Assembly: GCF_014647135.1 (NCBI RefSeq)
Contig: NZ_BMOP01000007.1
Location: forward strand, 62,001 to 126,000
Origin: Shewanella xiamenensis
GTDB lineage: Bacteria > Pseudomonadota > Gammaproteobacteria > Enterobacterales > Shewanellaceae
Length of the DNA: 64,000 bases
Reading direction: 5' to 3'
Shown here: piece by piece, positions 38,712 to 48,065 of the stretch
Position numbering within the stretch: position 1 is the stretch's first letter
Layout: every line of letters begins with the position of its first letter
Notes under the pieces: generated by a model
Seen by the model: only the letters and a program-made list of their open reading frames with translations
Told to the model about the DNA's origin: nothing
Databases searched by the model: none
Program-made: the position numbers and the translations under genes

Positions 38712-39668
38712 ATGATCACTGATGCCCATCCGCTTGCCGCTTTTATCCGCCGTGATTGGCTGATGATGGGCAATGGGCAGCAGTTGCATCTCGCTCAATA
38801 TGGTAATCCGCAGGGTATCCCGCTGCTTTATCTGCATGGTGGTCCTGGCGCAGGCGCTAGTGTGAGTGAGCTCAGTTTATTTAACCTAGAGCACTATTGG
38901 ATTTTACTGCTAGATCAACGAGGTGCGGGGCAATCGCTGCCTGCTGGCGAGTTGGAACATAACCATTTAAATGGACTCATCAGCGATATTGAGGCGATTC
39001 GCATTCACTTAGGCATAGCGCGTTGGTGCTTAGCGGGTGGCTCATTTGGCGCCACCTTAGCCTTAATTTACAGTGGGTTATTTCCGCAGCGGGTAATAGC
39101 TCAAGTATTATGGGCGCTGTTTATTCCATCAAAAGAAGGGATTGAATGGCTCTATGCGCCCTCGGGCGCAGCGCAGTTATATCCACAGGCTTACCGTGAA
39201 TTTGCCGCGCCTTCTATTGGATTGGCGGATTTATTTACGCATTATCAGCTAGGATTTAACGCCCAAGATGAAGCAACCCGTCATGAATTTGCCCGTCGCT
39301 GGATCCAATGGGAATTAACCCTAGCGGGCGTACCAACTGGCCTACCTAAGCGGCTTGCGCCGCCGCTATTCGCCTTAGCTCAAATAGAGCTGCACTATGC
39401 GCAAAATGATTACTTCAATATGTTCAGTGTATTACAACGGGTTACATCTCAAGTCTCTGCGCGTACCCTGCTATTACAAGGCACGCAGGATGCTGTCTGT
39501 CCGGCACGCTTATTAGCCGCATTTGGGGCAAAAATCGATAACCCTTGGATACAAATCCACACTATTGTTGATGGCGGGCATTCGCTGAATAGTGAAATAC
39601 TCTCACTTGCCGTCACACTCGAAATTCAAGCCATGTGGTCTTGGATAAAGCGACAGGAGTTTGCATGA
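38712..39668 (+). CDS. Proline iminopeptidase-like alpha/beta hydrolase
   Basis: A 318-residue alpha/beta hydrolase of the S33 family. The oxyanion region is LYLHGGPGAGAS, the nucleophile elbow AGGSFGATLA (Ser111), and the C-terminal His is in VDGGHSLN. Proline iminopeptidases release N-terminal proline from peptides; the first 40 residues (GQQLHLAQYGNPQGIPLLYLHGGPG) fit this group well. Its stop overlaps the next start (ATGA), so it is co-translated with the lipoprotein. Confidence 0.85.
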   Translation: MITDAHPLAAFIRRDWLMMGNGQQLHLAQYGNPQGIPLLYLHGGPGAGASVSELSLFNLEHYWILLLDQRGAGQSLPAGELEHNHLNGLISDIEAIRIHLGIARWCLAGGSFGATLALIYSGLFPQRVIAQVLWALFIPSKEGIEWLYAPSGAAQLYPQAYREFAAPSIGLADLFTHYQLGFNAQDEATRHEFARRWIQWELTLAGVPTGLPKRLAPPLFALAQIELHYAQNDYFNMFSVLQRVTSQVSARTLLLQGTQDAVCPARLLAAFGAKIDNPWIQIHTIVDGGHSLNSEILSLAVTLEIQAMWSWIKRQEFA

Positions 39669-40264
39669 AATTAGCTATGATTATTGCCGCCATTTTAGGA
39701 TTAACGGCCTGCGCGGCCACCTCATCCTCACCCCCAGAACCTCAATCCTCATCTTCTGCGGTAGAATCCGAGGTGCGTGCTCCCGTGGCGCCTAAAGTGG
39801 TGCAGTTGGCTGGAATGACCAATGAGGCTGCCGCCGATACCTTGTATCAGGCTTTAATCGATGCCAACTATTTAGCCACCAAAGTTGGGGCGGATAAGGT
39901 TGCGGTGCAATTTGGCAATAATGATTTTATGCTCGAACCCAGTATGAATGCTGCGGGGATTGACCGTATTCTGATGAACCGTTTTTATGCGGTGCATCCA
40001 CAGTTGCAGGCCAGCCCTGAACTGCCCGCGGTGATTGGCGAACTAAACGCCAAGCTAAACTTCGCTAAATTTGTATTGCGCGAGCAAGGTGCGGTGATCC
40101 AAATCCAAGGTACTGTGACCTTTGCTGATAAGGTCGAAATCGAGGAGCTTCGCCGTTTTATGCTGTGGACCGATGGCGGCTTGGCTGAAATCGCTAAGTC
40201 CTTGCCGGAGGGAATTGAGCAGTATCTGCGCCCAATTCCTTTGATGCCCGTTGTTAAGTCTTAA
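39665..40264 (+). CDS. Unknown lipoprotein
   Basis: A 199-residue lipoprotein with lipobox GLTAC near residue 16, followed by a Ser/Pro-rich linker and a soluble domain from about residue 45. The domain includes MNRFYAVHPQLQA and a final IEQYLRPIPLMP. I recognise no family. It overlaps the end of the peptidase gene by four bases and precedes dtd by 15 bases. Confidence 0.8.
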   Translation: MKLAMIIAAILGLTACAATSSSPPEPQSSSSAVESEVRAPVAPKVVQLAGMTNEAAADTLYQALIDANYLATKVGADKVAVQFGNNDFMLEPSMNAAGIDRILMNRFYAVHPQLQASPELPAVIGELNAKLNFAKFVLREQGAVIQIQGTVTFADKVEIEELRRFMLWTDGGLAEIAKSLPEGIEQYLRPIPLMPVVKS

Positions 40265-40279
40265 TTTAAAGGAAAAATT

Positions 40280-40717
40280 GTGATCGCTTTAATTCAAAGA
40301 GTCAGCCGCGCCAGTGTGGTTGTAGATAATCAAACCATAGGTGCAATTGATAAGGGCTTGTTAGTTTTACTTGGGGTTGAGCAGGAAGATAACCGCGAGA
40401 AGATGGAAAAGCTGGCTACTAAAGTGATGAGTTATCGAGTGTTTTCCGACGAAAACGGCAAAATGAACCTCAATTTGACTCAAGCGGGAGGTTCGCTTTT
40501 AGTGGTATCCCAATTTACCTTGGCCGCTGATACTGAGCGTGGGCTAAGGCCGAGCTTTTCGGGCGCGGGTACGCCTGAGCAAGCGCTTGGCCTGTATGAA
40601 GAGTTTGTCGCCTTTTGCCGCGCCAAGGGCGTGACTACCGAAACAGGGCAATTTGCTGCTGATATGAAGGTTGAACTGGTCAACGATGGCCCAGTGACCT
40701 TCCATTTACAGGTTTAA
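40280..40717 (+). CDS. dtd: D-aminoacyl-tRNA deacylase
   Basis: A 145-residue DTD that frees D-amino acids (and glycine mischarged on tRNA-Ala) from tRNAs. The signature [17 protein letters not shown] and the cross-subunit [11 protein letters not shown] are intact. The start is GTG at 40280, with AAAGGA seven bases upstream. Sits in the peptidase-lipoprotein-dtd-thioesterase cluster. Confidence 0.96.
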   Translation: MIALIQRVSRASVVVDNQTIGAIDKGLLVLLGVEQEDNREKMEKLATKVMSYRVFSDENGKMNLNLTQAGGSLLVVSQFTLAADTERGLRPSFSGAGTPEQALGLYEEFVAFCRAKGVTTETGQFAADMKVELVNDGPVTFHLQV

Positions 40718-40756
40718 CCTACGGGACAGTGTGCCAACGGCAGTAAGGACATGCAC

Positions 40757-41200
40757 ATGGACGAATTATTAAACCAATTACGCCAGACCTGGCACCGCAC
40801 GATACCTGTGAGTGAGTTTATGCAGATAGCGCCGCTGTCATTTACTGATGGTGAATTGAGCGTGAGTGCGCCACTCGCGCCGAATATCAATCTGCATCAC
40901 ACCATGTTTGCGGGCAGCATTTATACCCTTATGACCCTCACAGGTTGGGGCATGGTATGGCTGCAACAGCAACTCCTTAATGTGGATGGCGACATAGTGT
41001 TAGCCGATGCCCATATCCGTTACTTGGCGCCCATTCGCAATCAACCTATTGCACGCGTGGTATGGCAGGATGCCAGTTTAGCGGGCTTATCTGTGGGGCG
41101 AAAAGCCAAAGTTCGACTTGTGGTTAAGCTTTACTGTGAAGATCTGCTCTGCGCTGAGTTTTCAGGCCTGTATATTAGCCTTCCAGTCATTAAGAAATAG
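40757..41200 (+). CDS. YiiD-C-type hotdog thioesterase
   Basis: A 147-residue hotdog-fold protein resembling the C-terminal domain of YiiD (putative thioesterase). Marks are LAPNINLHHTMFAGSIYTL and the HIRYLAPI strand. It likely hydrolyses an acyl-CoA or acyl-ACP; substrate unknown. I chose the ATG at 40757 because AAGGA is seven bases upstream; the ATG two codons earlier is too close to it. It lies 39 bases after dtd. Confidence 0.85.
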   Translation: MDELLNQLRQTWHRTIPVSEFMQIAPLSFTDGELSVSAPLAPNINLHHTMFAGSIYTLMTLTGWGMVWLQQQLLNVDGDIVLADAHIRYLAPIRNQPIARVVWQDASLAGLSVGRKAKVRLVVKLYCEDLLCAEFSGLYISLPVIKK

Positions 41201-41360
41201 TTGCGACTGTTTGATTTTTGTAAATTTTCATCGTTGATGTTGCCTTTAACTTGCAATAGAATCTTTGGCTTAATGCAACTTAAGTTGCATACGCCATGGT
41301 CCGTACGGTTATCACGTTTATGCTGTATGGCGCTATTTGCATTGATATTAAGGATAACCG

Positions 41361-42581
41361 ATGCGATTTCTCTCCTGTGTGCTTATTGCTCTATTTTGTT
41401 TTCATCTCAGTGGTTGCGCCAATACCAAGTTAAATGCCAATAAATTACCAAAGGGTGTGGTGCTAAATAAAGCTATTACGCTCCCTGTGGATGTGAGTGT
41501 TGCTTATTATTTGCCCCATTCGCAGTTAAATAACCGTTTTTATTTAGAGAAATGGAATATTTGGGTCGATCCAGGAAAATCACTCAGTGATGGCGTGAAG
41601 GATGGTTTTGGTGCTTATTTTTCAAATGCTAAGTTATTAGACCGCACGCAAGCGAGTCAGTATGGACTGCTGATCGATATCGATCCTGAGTGGAAATTTG
41701 AGTCGGGTAAAGCAGAAATGATCATGAGCTATCGGGTATTTAATGGCTCCGATAAGCCCATTCGCGAAGGGCAAAAATCCTTTAAGGCAGATATTGGTTA
41801 TTTAGGGGATGGTTTAGGTCTTTATAACGCCGCATTGCGTGCGACTCAATTAGTGATTGTCGATGTGCTAAACACGTTGACGCCGTCGGCTAGCTCCTAT
41901 CCTGCACAGTATGCAATGAAGGATGTCTCGGCGAATTTGCTGGCAAATATGCAAAAGCCAGTCAGTACAGGAACAGGTTTTTATATTAATCCTCAGGGGC
42001 AAATTGTCACTGCGGCCCATGTACTCAAAAATTGCATGGTGACACAGGTGAATGTTGGCGGTAAATCCTTTGATGCGGCCGTAGAGGCTAGCTCGACCTT
42101 ATTGGATTTAGCGGTCGTGAGTACGGGTACGCCAGTGGAGCAATACTTACCATTGCGTAAAGGTACAGAGATTTTCCTGGGCGAGGCGATTACCAATGTT
42201 GGCTATCCCTTGCAGGGATTATTGGCGGCCTCCCCCAATTTAACGCGCGGAAATATCAGCTCACGCGAGGCATTAAAGGGGGCGGTGGGGCAATTCCAGT
42301 TTTCGGCACCGATCCAGCCCGGCTCAAGTGGTGGCCCAGTTGTCTCTGACGGTGGGGAGCTATTAGGTATTACCGTCAGTACCTTAAATGTGACGAGTCT
42401 ACGTGAATCGGGTGCATTGCCGCAGAATGTTAACTTTGCCCTTGATGCAAAATATGCTGCCCGCTTTTTAGATAAGCACCGCATTAGTTATCAGTCGGTT
42501 GAACCCAATATGAAGGGCGATATTCGAACGGCAAATGCGGCTGCACTTGGTGCTGTTGTTCAACTGAATTGCTATCAATAA
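41361..42581 (+). CDS. Lipoprotein trypsin-like serine protease
   Basis: A 406-residue lipoprotein (lipobox LSGC, Cys19). Residues 25-195 form a domain I do not recognise. Residues 200-375 form a chymotrypsin-type protease with the full triad: H220 in VTAAHVL, D249 in LLDLAVV, S323 in QPGSSGGPVV. There is no PDZ domain, unlike DegP/DegS. It probably works as a periplasmic protease tethered to a membrane. The next gene starts 12 bases later and is likely a partner. Confidence 0.87.
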   Translation: MRFLSCVLIALFCFHLSGCANTKLNANKLPKGVVLNKAITLPVDVSVAYYLPHSQLNNRFYLEKWNIWVDPGKSLSDGVKDGFGAYFSNAKLLDRTQASQYGLLIDIDPEWKFESGKAEMIMSYRVFNGSDKPIREGQKSFKADIGYLGDGLGLYNAALRATQLVIVDVLNTLTPSASSYPAQYAMKDVSANLLANMQKPVSTGTGFYINPQGQIVTAAHVLKNCMVTQVNVGGKSFDAAVEASSTLLDLAVVSTGTPVEQYLPLRKGTEIFLGEAITNVGYPLQGLLAASPNLTRGNISSREALKGAVGQFQFSAPIQPGSSGGPVVSDGGELLGITVSTLNVTSLRESGALPQNVNFALDAKYAARFLDKHRISYQSVEPNMKGDIRTANAAALGAVVQLNCYQ

Positions 42582-42592
42582 GGATGTTTCCA

Positions 42593-43126
42593 ATGCCATT
42601 TATGCTTCGTATTTTGATGCTGGGTTTGTTGCTCACTAGCCCGTTTGTTAAAGCGCAAACCACGGCACTTCCACCAGTATTTTTTATTAGTACCATTGAT
42701 TCAACTGACTTTTATAACAAACTCAAGGGCACGCCATTATTTGAAAAAATGGATAAAGAGAATATCGGTAATCCATTGAAACTGATTGTGACCTATAAAA
42801 TGGAACCTACAGCAGGGGGAGAAGCCGCGGGACTGACCTCGGCGATTTTAGCGGGTGGCTCCCTAGGGCTGTTACCTATGGTGACCAATAATGATTTGGT
42901 GCTGACCTATGAGTTTAGGGTTCACAATGAGGTGATTGCCAGCGTCAGTTACCGTGAAAATTTTACCAAGGCTCACAACATGTACTCCAATGAGGGAATG
43001 TATAGCCTAGATAAAGAGAGTTTGGCATGGGCGATGACCACGACTGATAAGTTTATGGTTGATATTCAAAACTCGCCTGAGCTTTCCCAGCTAATCAGTG
43101 AATACAACTATTATTTTGCTCAATAG
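42593..43126 (+). CDS. Exported protein next to the lipoprotein protease
   Basis: A 177-residue protein with a signal peptide of about 20 residues (LLTSPFVKAQ). The mature part has a small hydrophobic, Gly-rich stretch (AAGLTSAILAGGSLGLLPMVTNN) and ends in YYFAQ. I recognise no family. AAGGA is eight bases ahead of the ATG at 42593. It follows the protease lipoprotein closely, which suggests a shared envelope role. Confidence 0.78.
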   Translation: MPFMLRILMLGLLLTSPFVKAQTTALPPVFFISTIDSTDFYNKLKGTPLFEKMDKENIGNPLKLIVTYKMEPTAGGEAAGLTSAILAGGSLGLLPMVTNNDLVLTYEFRVHNEVIASVSYRENFTKAHNMYSNEGMYSLDKESLAWAMTTTDKFMVDIQNSPELSQLISEYNYYFAQ

Positions 43127-43149
43127 TTCGAGTGTTGCGTTTCCATATA

Positions 43150-43176
43150 CTAAGGGCTAGCTTGGCTAGCTCTTAG
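43150..43176 (+). terminator. Hairpin after the exported-protein gene
   Basis: CTAAGGGCTAGC pairs with GCTAGCTCTTAG (one G-T wobble) around TTG, 24 bases after the stop. Only a weak T run follows. Confidence 0.5.
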
Positions 43177-43252
43177 TCTAACCATTCTACTTTTTAGAAA
43201 GTAATCTCAAATTTTATCCGCTTTTATTCTTTTTTATGGGCTAATAAACTAA

Positions 43253-43909
<657 letters not shown>

Positions 43910-43923
43910 TCGTAAAGATAATA

Positions 43924-43953
43924 AAAAATGCCAGCGTAAATGCTGGCATTTTT
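43924..43953. terminator. Bidirectional terminator after azoR
   Basis: AAAAATGCCAGC pairs with GCTGGCATTTTT around GTAAAT. It serves azoR and the convergent 54-residue gene. Confidence 0.88.
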
Positions 43954-43970
43954 GTTTGCGCAGAACACAA

Positions 43971-44135
43971 TTATTCGCACAGTTTGCAGCCAAGGGAGAT
44001 AGCGCTGGTTTCGATATAGCGCACCTTAGTGCTTGCTTGGCCACGGTTACGGCTCACGCTGTAGCGGGTTTCACGAACCACTTTGGGCTGCGGCGGTTGT
44101 TCGCCGCTAGTTGGGCGCGGGCACTTTGTTGTCAT
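43971..44135 (-). CDS. Small protein with a C-terminal CxxC-like tail
   Basis: A 54-residue protein with a strong ribosome site (GAGGAGG) seven bases ahead of the ATG. It begins MTTKCPRPTSGEQPPQPK and ends ETSAISLGCKLCE, with two cysteines near the C terminus (CKLC) and one near the N terminus. The middle is basic and Arg-rich. It lies 36 bases downstream of the rhodanese gene on the same strand, so a sulfur-handling or metal-binding role is possible. No family recognised. Confidence 0.7.
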   Translation of the reverse strand: MTTKCPRPTSGEQPPQPKVVRETRYSVSRNRGQASTKVRYIETSAISLGCKLCE

Positions 44136-44171
44136 CTGCACCTCCTCACGCATGGTTGCTTGGCTTAGGTT

Positions 44172-44495
44172 TTAGTTTGGCTGGCAGCAGACTAAATCTT
44201 TTAGCGAACCACCGTTGACCACACATTCAAAACCGTTGGCTTTGAGAATATCGCAGCCCTTTTGGGCACGGATACCTGCGCCGCAGTAAAGCACAAACGG
44301 ATGCTGTTTATTGTCAACCTGATGCAACCATTGGTCGAGTGTTGGCAGCGGCACGTTGATGGCCTGAGGCAAATGACCCGAGGCAAACTCCTCTGGTGAG
44401 CGCACATCGATAACACGCGCACCTTGATCAATCAATTGCCAACATTTTTCACCGTTGCTGCTACCAGATAATTTAGCCAGTAAAGATTGAAACAT
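44172..44495 (-). CDS. Single-domain rhodanese
   Basis: A 107-residue sulfurtransferase domain. The active-site Cys is in FVLYCGAGIRAQ, and the rhodanese opening VIDVRSPEEFASGHLPQAINVPL is intact. It probably carries persulfide sulfur, cytoplasmic by lack of a signal. The small Cys-tail protein follows in the same unit. Confidence 0.93.
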   Translation of the reverse strand: MFQSLLAKLSGSSNGEKCWQLIDQGARVIDVRSPEEFASGHLPQAINVPLPTLDQWLHQVDNKQHPFVLYCGAGIRAQKGCDILKANGFECVVNGGSLKDLVCCQPN

Positions 44496-44590
44496 AGCTT
44501 TGCCTCTATGATTAGAAAATTTTCAATAAGTTTATTCTAATGAATTGGTGAGCGCAAGCGGCAATCTGTTGGGCGCTTGGCTTGTCGGCG

Positions 44591-45166
44591 TTACTCGGTG
44601 ACAGGCGCTTCCCTGTGGTAATGGATAAGATCATGAAACACGACGGGTTGATCGCTTAAGTTGCGGTAACCGTGGGGTTTATCGGCGGCAAAGCGCACGG
44701 CTTCGCCCTGCTGTAATGGCTGCCACTGGCCATCCACTAACACTTCCATGGTGCCGCTCAGTACAATCACATGCTCGGTCACGCCCGCCTCATGGGGCTC
44801 GGAGAGGCGCTCATAGTGTGGCAAAAGGGTGAGTTCAAACATCTCAAAACCAAAGCGTGGCTCAAAGGGAAATAGCGATGCCACTAACATGCCGTCGGTT
44901 GCAGGCTTTTGGCGTAATGCATCGGCGTTACGAAAGACCGTGCCTTGGCTCTCGGGTGTCGGTTCCAGAAAAGTTGAGAGTGAGGTATTAAAACCGCTAG
45001 CGATTTTCCACAGTGTGGCAATGGTGGGGCTAGATTCGCCGCGCTCAATCTGGCCTATCATGGCCTTGCTCACGCCTGTCTCGAGTGCCGCTTTATCTAA
45101 ACTCCAACCCTTTTGGCTGCGCAGTTGTTTTAGGGTCGCGGCAAGATAGCTGTTGATGGTCTGCAT
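44591..45166 (-). CDS. XRE-cupin transcriptional regulator
   Basis: A 191-residue regulator: an XRE helix-turn-helix (about residues 8-62, SLDKAALETGVSKAMIGQIERGES) and a C-terminal cupin sensor (about 105-185, ending in VVFHDLIHYHREAPV). Such proteins bind small organic molecules and usually control an adjacent transporter. It is divergent from a BenE-type transporter, and two similar 18-bp palindromes lie in the gap. It probably represses both. Confidence 0.9.
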   Translation of the reverse strand: MQTINSYLAATLKQLRSQKGWSLDKAALETGVSKAMIGQIERGESSPTIATLWKIASGFNTSLSTFLEPTPESQGTVFRNADALRQKPATDGMLVASLFPFEPRFGFEMFELTLLPHYERLSEPHEAGVTEHVIVLSGTMEVLVDGQWQPLQQGEAVRFAADKPHGYRNLSDQPVVFHDLIHYHREAPVTE

Positions 45167-45192
45167 TGTGGTCTGATACTTAAAAAATTATT

Positions 45193-45210
45193 TGTACGTT
45201 ATAACGCACA
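45193..45210. promoter_or_regulatory. Operator copy 1 for the XRE-cupin regulator
   Basis: TGTACGTTATAACGCACA is an 18-bp inverted repeat with one mismatched pair, 26 bases upstream of the regulator start. It closely matches the second copy. Confidence 0.6.
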
Positions 45211-45229
45211 GGTGCTATCTTGTCCATCT

Positions 45230-45247
45230 TGTGCGTTATAGCGCACA
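45230..45247. promoter_or_regulatory. Operator copy 2 for the XRE-cupin regulator
   Basis: TGTGCGTTATAGCGCACA has one mismatched pair. Its centre is 37 bases from the first copy, about three and a half helical turns, in the gap shared by the regulator and the transporter. Confidence 0.6.
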
Positions 45248-45292
45248 GTCAATGGTGCGATGCTCGAGGCAAAGGTAGGATTAGGAGTAGGG

Positions 45293-46483
45293 ATGATGTG
45301 GCGCGAGGCTTTGGGACTATCAAAAATATCGGCGGGCTTTATTGCCGTGCTGGTGGGCTATAGCAGTTCGGCGGTGATTATCCTGCAGGCGGCGGATGCT
45401 GTGGGTGCGACATCGGCACAAATGAGTTCATGGCTGTGGGCTTTGGGTGTCGGTATGGGGCTCACCAGTATTGGCCTGTCTCTCTACTATAAAAATCCGG
45501 TGCTTACGGCATGGTCGACCCCCGGGGCGGCATTGATGGTCAGCAGCCTGGCGGGATTGAGTATCCACGAAGCCGTTGGTGCCTTCCTGATTAGCTCTTT
45601 GTTGATCACCCTATGCGGCTTGGCGGGTTGGATGGATAAGCTTATTCGTATCATGCCGCCTTCGGTCGCTTCGGCCATGTTAGCAGGGGTTTTACTGCCG
45701 TTTGGTTTAGGGCTGTTTCAAGCCATGCAGACTCAACTGAGTCTAATCCTATTGATGTTATTAGTGTTTGTTGTGCTTAAGCCCTTTGCTGCGCGTTACA
45801 TTATGTTGCTCACCCTCGTAGCGGGAATAGGGATGAGTTATCAATTGGATCTACTGCAACTCGATAAGCTTGAGCTGCAATTCGCCGCCCCTGTATGGAT
45901 AGCGCCTGCGTTTTCTGTCACCAGCGTAGTGGGCGTGGCGCTGCCCTTATTTGTGGTGACTATGGCCTCACAAAATATGCCTGGGGTAGCAGCGCTGCAC
46001 GGCCATGGTTATCGCCCGCCTATCTCGCCATTAATTACCGTGACGGGTCTGATGGGCGTATTGTTTGCCCCCTTTGGCGGCTTTGCTTTTAATCTCTCGG
46101 CCATTACGGCGGCGATTTGCATGGGTAAAGAGGCGGACCCAAATCCCGCGACCCGTTACTGGGCGGCAGTGTGGGGCGGCGTGTTTTACTTTATCACTGG
46201 TTTACTCGGCGCCACTGTAGTTGGTCTCTTCGCCGCGTTTCCGAAGGAGTTAGTGCTCGCGATTGCAGGATTAGCCCTGCTTGGCACCATAGGTAACAGT
46301 CTGACCGCAGCGCTCGCAGATAACGACGAGCGAGAGGTGGCGGTGATTACGTTTCTCGTCACCGCCTCGGGTGTGAGTATATTGGGGATCGGCAGTGCAT
46401 TCTGGGGATTATTACTCGGATTTTTAATGCATTACTGGCACAAGCATCGCGCCTTAACTACAACTAAACAGGCAAAAGCTTAG
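45293..46483 (+). CDS. BenE-family benzoate/H+ symporter-like transporter
   Basis: A 396-residue carrier of about 11-12 helices. The BenE family has been linked to benzoate/H+ symport. Family marks are LVGYSSSAVIILQAA, the STPGAALM loop, MPPSVASAMLAGVLLPFG and the ASQNMPGVAALHGHGYRPP loop. The true substrate here is not shown; no benzoate catabolic genes are adjacent. I chose the ATG at 45293 because AGGAG is five bases upstream; an ATG at 45260 is an alternative. Confidence 0.88.
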   Translation: MMWREALGLSKISAGFIAVLVGYSSSAVIILQAADAVGATSAQMSSWLWALGVGMGLTSIGLSLYYKNPVLTAWSTPGAALMVSSLAGLSIHEAVGAFLISSLLITLCGLAGWMDKLIRIMPPSVASAMLAGVLLPFGLGLFQAMQTQLSLILLMLLVFVVLKPFAARYIMLLTLVAGIGMSYQLDLLQLDKLELQFAAPVWIAPAFSVTSVVGVALPLFVVTMASQNMPGVAALHGHGYRPPISPLITVTGLMGVLFAPFGGFAFNLSAITAAICMGKEADPNPATRYWAAVWGGVFYFITGLLGATVVGLFAAFPKELVLAIAGLALLGTIGNSLTAALADNDEREVAVITFLVTASGVSILGIGSAFWGLLLGFLMHYWHKHRALTTTKQAKA

Positions 46484-46540
46484 CTGTGGTTAGGTCTAGA
46501 CTGAGGTTTGCTACCTTAGTGGATTGATGTGTGCAGAGGC

Positions 46541-46996
46541 CTAGAGCTTTTTGGTCATAAACAGGCTATTGGGGTCGAGCGTGTAATCGGCAAAGGGGCC
46601 ACACAGCTCGAAGCCAAACTTAGCGTAGAGAGAACGTGCGGGCAGGAAAAAGGCCATCGAGCCGGTTTCTAAACTGAGGCGTTGCACGCCAGCGGCTTTG
46701 GCGTCATTGATCAAGTGCTGCAGAATCTGGGATGCCACGCCTTGTTGTTTGTAAGTTGCTGCGGTTCGCATCGATTTGATCTCTGCATGTTCAGCATCTA
46801 ACCATTTTAGTGCACCGCAGCCCGCCAGATTACGGCCATCCCACAGTGTCCAAAAGCGAATATTGGGTTGGCGCAGGCCATCAAGGTCTAATGCGTGCAC
46901 ACTTTCCGGCGGCGAGGTTGCCCGCATATCTTCAAGGTGCTCAGTTAAAAGTGCTGCAATTTCAGGCCCTTTTAGATCATCTAGTATTATTTTCAT
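46541..46996 (-). CDS. GNAT N-acetyltransferase
   Basis: A 151-residue GNAT fold protein. The acetyl-CoA-binding loop is visible as RTAATYKQQGVASQIL, and the later ARSLYAKFGFELCGPF is typical. The substrate is unknown. I chose the ATG at 46996; a frame 12 codons longer lacks a ribosome site. Stands alone, convergent with the BenE gene. Confidence 0.88.
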   Translation of the reverse strand: MKIILDDLKGPEIAALLTEHLEDMRATSPPESVHALDLDGLRQPNIRFWTLWDGRNLAGCGALKWLDAEHAEIKSMRTAATYKQQGVASQILQHLINDAKAAGVQRLSLETGSMAFFLPARSLYAKFGFELCGPFADYTLDPNSLFMTKKL

Positions 46997-47351
46997 CGTT
47001 GCTCTCAATATTAAAATTCCCTGTGTTGTCACTTATCCATCATAGCGTTATCGCGTTTGGTTGTTTTTAGGGTTAAAACGCCGCGGTGGATAAGCAAAGC
47101 CTAAGCCAACAAAGCGAATGGCATCTGCCTGAACTACAGCATCTTATTGGTAATAGGTTTGCCGATACGGCGTAGGCTGTTGTAACTTATGCTCGTAACG
47201 CTGAGCTATGGTGCTCTAGCATCCACTTCAAACACTCGAGTTTATTTATGCCGTTTATCTCTTCACCTTTATTAAAACAGCCTCGAATTCACTGACGACA
47301 TAGTCTTTATTTGTCAAATTTCGATTAATTAACATGAGGTTGAAGATACTA
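46997..47351. other. Intergenic stretch with a possible gene remnant
   Basis: No supported gene. A 29-codon frame at 47086-47175 (GTG start, TAG stop) has coding-like wording (QQSEWHLPELQHLIGNR), so it may be the remnant of a lost gene. No ribosome site supports it. Confidence 0.3.
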
Positions 47352-47993
47352 ATGGAAAATAAGCATTGGTCCAAAGTCCAGTTGCTGCATCAAGTAGTGA
47401 CAAATCCGAATATTACTATCAAAGGTGAGCACAGTTATTACAGCGATTGCTGGGATAAGGGCTTCGAAGAGTCGGTTGTTCGATATCTCTATGGCGACGA
47501 AATCAGCCTAACTTGGGATCCGCTGTGGGAAATAGATAAACTCCACATTGGTGATTACGTCTGCATAGGGGCAGAAGCTGTTATTCTGATGGGGGGAAAT
47601 CATACCCACAGGGCCGACTGGTTTTGTTTATATCCCTTTATGGACGTTATAGAGGAGGCCTATGTTGGCAAAGGTGATACGCATATAGGTGATGGTGCCT
47701 GGTTGGGCATGAGAGCCATGATTATGCCGGGTGTTTCGATAGGGGAAGGCGCTATCGTTGCGGCAAATAGCGTTGTCACTCAAGATGTTGCTCCCTATAG
47801 CATAGTAGGGGGAACCCCTGCCAAATTGGTTAAATATCGTTTCGAACCCTCTGTTATCGATGAGTTATTAGGCCTAAGGATTTACGATTGGCCTCAGGCA
47901 AAATTTGAGTCACTCAGGCGATATTTATGTGCATCGGATATTGAGAAACTTAAAGAGGCCGCTTTAGCTTACGATGCTCTGCATAGCGCTTGA
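47352..47993 (+). CDS. CatB/Vat-family hexapeptide acetyltransferase
   Basis: A 213-residue left-handed beta-helix O-acetyltransferase. The xenobiotic acetyltransferase features are HSYYSDCWDKGFEESVVRYL, the active-site region MGGNHTHRADWF (a His near residue 87), and hexapeptide repeats in IGDGAWLGMRAMIMPGVSIGEGAIV. It could acetylate chloramphenicol-like or streptogramin-type substrates or a sugar; this cannot be told apart. The start at 47352 suits the family; an ATG at 47334 is possible. It is followed by a large inverted repeat. Confidence 0.87.
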   Translation: MENKHWSKVQLLHQVVTNPNITIKGEHSYYSDCWDKGFEESVVRYLYGDEISLTWDPLWEIDKLHIGDYVCIGAEAVILMGGNHTHRADWFCLYPFMDVIEEAYVGKGDTHIGDGAWLGMRAMIMPGVSIGEGAIVAANSVVTQDVAPYSIVGGTPAKLVKYRFEPSVIDELLGLRIYDWPQAKFESLRRYLCASDIEKLKEAALAYDALHSA

Positions 47994-48065
47994 CCAGCAT
48001 CTTATAGCGGTGATTAAACGTTTTATGCCTCCGGTTTCACTCACAAAGACTGGAGGCAAAATAAA

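Noticed and set aside
41201..41443. Plus-strand frame of 80 codons before the lipoprotein protease
   Set aside because: It overlaps the well-supported protease start in another frame and has no ribosome site.
47334..47993. Chloramphenicol resistance gene call for the hexapeptide acetyltransferase
   Set aside because: The family acts on several acceptors and nothing here shows the substrate, so I kept the broader family name.
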